5,985 nucleotides of DNA from Candidatus Collierbacteria bacterium (lineage in GTDB: Bacteria; Patescibacteriota; Microgenomatia; UBA1400; MFAQ01). Shown here in pieces: positions 3,491 to 5,985 of the stretch. The translations under genes and the position numbers were made by a program. The notes beneath the pieces are model-generated. The model saw only the letters and a program-made list of their open reading frames with translations. It ran no database searches and was not told the origin of the DNA. Each line of letters opens with the position of its first letter. Position 1 is the stretch's first letter. The stretch lies in the NCBI GenBank assembly GCA_903873735.1, contig CAIQPO010000066.1, forward strand, positions 1 to 5,985, given 5' to 3'.

Positions 3491-5704
3491 TTATGATATC
3501 AATTTTTGGTACTTAATATTCTTAGGTAGAGTGATTATAAACTCACTGCCCTTGCCCTTACTACTCTTAACATGAATCTCACCACCCCAAGACTCCACAT
3601 ACTTCTTCACCACAAACAAGCCAAGTCCTGATCCTTCAGTTTCACTTTCAACAGCAGTTTTTGCTCTATAAAACTTGTTAAAAAGATTACCCATATCTGA
3701 CTTATCTATACCAATCCCATTGTCCTTAAATGAAATTTTAACCATCCCTTTTATTAAGATTGTCTTTACATCAACCTTTCCGCCTGCTTTATTGTATTTA
3801 ACTGCATTTGAGATCAAATTCTCCACCACTTCTCTAAACATTCTTGGGTCAATCATAATATGAGGTATTTGATTGGATAAATGCAATCGAATTTTAATAT
3901 TTCTTCTCTCAGCCTCAACACCCACCTCTCTTGCTGCAGAAAGTATTATCGGATTAACATCCAGTAACTCCGGCTGGTTCATTACTCTTCCTTGGTCAAT
4001 TCTAGAAACATCCAACAAGTCATTGACTAAGCCAATAAGTCTTACATTGCCTTCATGAATTTGCTCCACTACCATCTTTGCTTCTTCAGTTAGGTCACCT
4101 AAATCTCCACCAAGAAGCATTTCGGCATTCCAACGCATACTTCCAAGAGGTGTTCTTAGCTGATGTGAAGCAACCGATAAAAACTCATCTTTACTTTTTT
4201 CCAGCTCCCTTTCTCTTGTATTGTCTCTAAGCACCACCACCGATCCAATCACATTACCCAGATAATCTGTCACTGGAGCACAGCTTAAAGTTATTGGCAA
4301 CTTTCTTCCGTCCGCCACAACTAAGCAAGAATATGGAATAGGTTCTATCGACTTACCGGAATTCAATACTTGTTCAACAAAATTTGGATACTGTCTTCCT
4401 TGAGATTTTTCATAGGCAAAAACAAATGTCTTTTTATAAGACAAACCGACAATTTGCATACGCGTTTTACCCAATATACCCTCCATCACTTTATTCACCA
4501 TCACCACCTCTCCTTTTTTATCTACCACAAACACTCCATCTGCAATTGAAGATAAGATCGTCTCTATCTTGTTTTTCTCTCTTGAGATACTTTCTTTTTC
4601 ATCATTGATATCTTCCATCAAATTAAGCATTGCCGTCCTAGATTTAGCCAACTCAATATTTTTTTCTTCTGCCTTATCAATTGCCGATTTTAAGCTCTTT
4701 GTTTGCTCCTCTACTTTCTTTTCAAGCTCGAGATTAAATACATTAAGCGCCCTAACCATTTTCTTCACATTATCAGCTAGAGTTTCAATTTCATCACTTG
4801 TTTTGATACTTACAGTAGCCTTTAAATCTCCAGCTGCAACTTTTTTTACATAATCTTCTAGCCTTGATAGCGGCGCCATCAACCTACCCATGGCTATAGA
4901 TCTAACGATTGATCCGATAATAACTGCCAAGGATATCAAGCCTATTACAGTCATTGACAACCTTCTCACATTGCTTATTACGTGATCCATGCCTACTTCG
5001 GATACCAAAAAGTAATTATAGTTTCCAATTCTCACCACATCAAAAATCTCAATCTCACCATCCACCTTATCATCAATCTCCAGTGATATAGTTTTATCTC
5101 CGTAAGACCTAACTGCTTGAAGTACTACCGGATACTGCATTCCTTCAATAACATACCCAACTCCTCCATATTGCTTTGTTTCAGCCAAGTGCTTCAGATC
5201 ATCCTGTGAAAGAGGTGCAAGACTTTTAAATAATGCATTTGGCTTATTTGTATGCACCACTACTCCATGATCATCAACCAGCATCAAGTACCCATCTCTT
5301 TTTGCTATCCCCAAGTTCATCGAATCTTCTACATTTTTAAAAGTACCTTTTACTACCACGACCCCCAATATTTCACCTGATTCACTCTTAACGGGATAGG
5401 AATTGAAAGCTCCCATTTTTTTAGTCACCGAACCCATCAAAATCTCTTCATATGGTTTGCCATCAAGTGCTTCCATAAAATAATTTCTAAATGAGAAATT
5501 ACTCCCAACCAAGGTAGTATCGGAGGTAACCAATACACTGCCGTCTTTTCCTAGCAAAAATGCTGAATCCACTCTCCTACCAGCAATAAAGTGCTGAAGT
5601 AATTTAAGGACGCTCTCGTCCTGAACCTTCTTATCTTTTAATGACATGTACCGAACAATTTCCTCCATCCCTCCAAGAGCCCGTACTGCGTTCTTCCCCC
5701 CCAA
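3491..5704 (-). CDS. sensor histidine kinase, main part (gene begins at 5894; frame broken at 5696-5702)
   Basis: The open frame gives 737 residues, with a nominal TTG start at 5704. The true gene most likely starts at ATG 5894 and would be 800 residues after a one-base correction. In the 737-residue numbering: an extracytoplasmic dCache sensor (about 30-240), with SFRNYFMEALDGKP and YLMLVDDHGVVVHTNKP as the two PDC-type signatures; a second membrane helix (about 249-271); HAMP (about 270-322, ending SDEIETLADNV); a coiled coil (322-380); PAS (380-500, SSIADGVFVVDKKGEV); HisKA with phospho-His H514 in ASHQLRTPLGSMRWNAEML; and HATPase_c with N-box N633, DNGIGI at 661-666, FNKFYRA, and GSGLGL at 691-696. 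All catalytic residues are present. It senses an external signal at the membrane and presumably phosphorylates the regulator encoded 3 bases downstream. Read as given, the soluble-start product would lack the first membrane helix; internal ATGs lie at 5668 and 5647. Confidence 0.93.
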   Translation of the reverse strand: MGGKNAVRALGGMEEIVRYMSLKDKKVQDESVLKLLQHFIAGRRVDSAFLLGKDGSVLVTSDTTLVGSNFSFRNYFMEALDGKPYEEILMGSVTKKMGAFNSYPVKSESGEILGVVVVKGTFKNVEDSMNLGIAKRDGYLMLVDDHGVVVHTNKPNALFKSLAPLSQDDLKHLAETKQYGGVGYVIEGMQYPVVLQAVRSYGDKTISLEIDDKVDGEIEIFDVVRIGNYNYFLVSEVGMDHVISNVRRLSMTVIGLISLAVIIGSIVRSIAMGRLMAPLSRLEDYVKKVAAGDLKATVSIKTSDEIETLADNVKKMVRALNVFNLELEKKVEEQTKSLKSAIDKAEEKNIELAKSRTAMLNLMEDINDEKESISREKNKIETILSSIADGVFVVDKKGEVVMVNKVMEGILGKTRMQIVGLSYKKTFVFAYEKSQGRQYPNFVEQVLNSGKSIEPIPYSCLVVADGRKLPITLSCAPVTDYLGNVIGSVVVLRDNTRERELEKSKDEFLSVASHQLRTPLGSMRWNAEMLLGGDLGDLTEEAKMVVEQIHEGNVRLIGLVNDLLDVSRIDQGRVMNQPELLDVNPIILSAAREVGVEAERRNIKIRLHLSNQIPHIMIDPRMFREVVENLISNAVKYNKAGGKVDVKTILIKGMVKISFKDNGIGIDKSDMGNLFNKFYRAKTAVESETEGSGLGLFVVKKYVESWGGEIHVKSSKGKGSEFIITLPKNIKYQKLIS

Positions 5705-5894
5705 TAATTATGTTTTCAATTTCTCTAGCCTGACCCTCGGTTTGCTCCTGTATTCTAGTTTTTTCATGCGATATCAATTCACCAACAAGAAATCGATCTA
5801 TCACAAAAACCACTACAAAGGCAAAAAACATCACCGTTACCATTGAAACCAGGTTAATCTTATTCTTTAAAGTTAATATTTTTGTGGGTGTCAT
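5631..5894 (-). pseudogene. N-terminal transmembrane fragment of the same histidine kinase, separated by a frameshift
   Basis: As read, this frame encodes 87 residues. They comprise MTPTKILTLKNKINL, a membrane helix (about residues 15-32, VSMVTVMFFAFVVVFVID), a helical linker (GELISHEKTRIQEQTEGQAREIENIII), then GG at the G-run and an out-of-place tail (EERSTGSW...) ending at 5631. A dCache kinase needs exactly such a first membrane helix, and the main frame lacks one. Dropping one G from the run of seven joins '...ENIIIGG' to 'KNAVRALGGMEEIVRYMS', a smooth helix leading into the sensor domain. The ATG overlaps the stop of the upstream gene (ATGA, 5894-5891), which supports this as the real gene start. 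No SD is visible. Confidence 0.8.
5696..5702 (-). repeat. homopolymer run of seven G (coding strand) at the kinase frameshift
   Basis: Seven consecutive C on the + strand. The frame upstream reads ATT-GGG-GGG-GAA, and the downstream frame needs GGG-GGG-AAG. Six or nine G would give one continuous reading frame; seven breaks it. Runs of this type cause both sequencing errors and slipped-strand phase variation. Confidence 0.85.
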
Positions 5895-5985
5895 TTAATT
5901 TTATTCAATTGTGCTTTTAACTCGTACATTTTTATTTCTCTACCCACCATTAACCGATTCATTTTCTCAACCTCTTCCAATTTAC
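5891..5985 (-). CDS. C-terminal end of an upstream signalling protein (5' part outside window)
   Basis: Thirty residues are visible before the TGA at 5893-5891: KLEEVEKMNRLMVGREIKMY, then ELKAQLNKIK. The pattern 'LEEVEKMNRLMVGREIKMxELK' is a helical coiled-coil tail that I associate with PAS-, receiver- and cache-type sensory proteins in many bacteria (from memory, not checked). The stop overlaps the ATG of the histidine kinase by four bases (ATGA), so the two genes are in one operon and translationally coupled. The product is therefore probably another component of the same signalling system, but its N-terminal domains cannot be seen. Confidence 0.7.
   Translation of the reverse strand, partial: KLEEVEKMNRLMVGREIKMYELKAQLNKIK

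Noticed and set aside
3039..4853. Several short + strand frames opposite the response regulator and the kinase
   Set aside because: They are shadows of clearly functional domains on the other strand, with Phe/Ser/Leu-rich composition expected from the complement.

Overview
This window most likely comes from a small-genome bacterium of the Candidate Phyla Radiation (Patescibacteria), plausibly a Microgenomates-type lineage. That is an inference from style rather than a marker gene. The clues are a membrane-anchored protein with long Pro/Thr 'TPTPTP' linkers, tRNA genes without encoded CCA, weak or absent Shine-Dalgarno sites at several genes, and an upstream signalling protein ending in an MNRLMVGRE-type tail. 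No rRNA, CRISPR array, transposase or integrase is visible.

Left part (1-2066, + strand): the tail of a probable SAM-dependent methyltransferase, then an unrecognised 175-residue protein with its own promoter, SD and terminator, then a 381-residue single-pass membrane protein with Pro-rich regions on both sides of its membrane segment and a small C-terminal domain containing a Cys cluster. This last gene appears to be transcribed as a leaderless or nearly leaderless mRNA. It converges with a small lipoprotein gene on the - strand, with only 4 bases between the stop codons.

Middle (2067-2977): the lipoprotein gene lies just behind the terminator of a two-gene - strand tRNA operon, tRNA-Thr(GGT) then tRNA-Tyr(GTA). 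A divergent tRNA-Thr(TGT) on the + strand has its own promoter and terminator. Beyond that terminator is a gene-free stretch of about 165 bases. It holds a foldable three-way-junction element (2826-2907) that I cannot assign to a known RNA family, and a second stem-loop (2917-2951).

Right part (2978-5985, - strand): a three-gene signalling operon read right to left. It consists of a truncated upstream gene ending in a coiled coil, a large membrane sensor histidine kinase (TM - dCache - TM - HAMP - coiled coil - PAS - HisKA - HATPase), and a single-domain CheY-like response regulator. Start and stop overlap (ATGA) between the first two, and 3 bases separate the kinase from the regulator, so translation is probably coupled and the proteins form one phosphorelay. 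The kinase reading frame is broken at a run of seven C (seven G on the coding strand, 5696-5702). Six G would rejoin the transmembrane N-terminus to the rest. This is either a sequencing error or a phase-variable switch.
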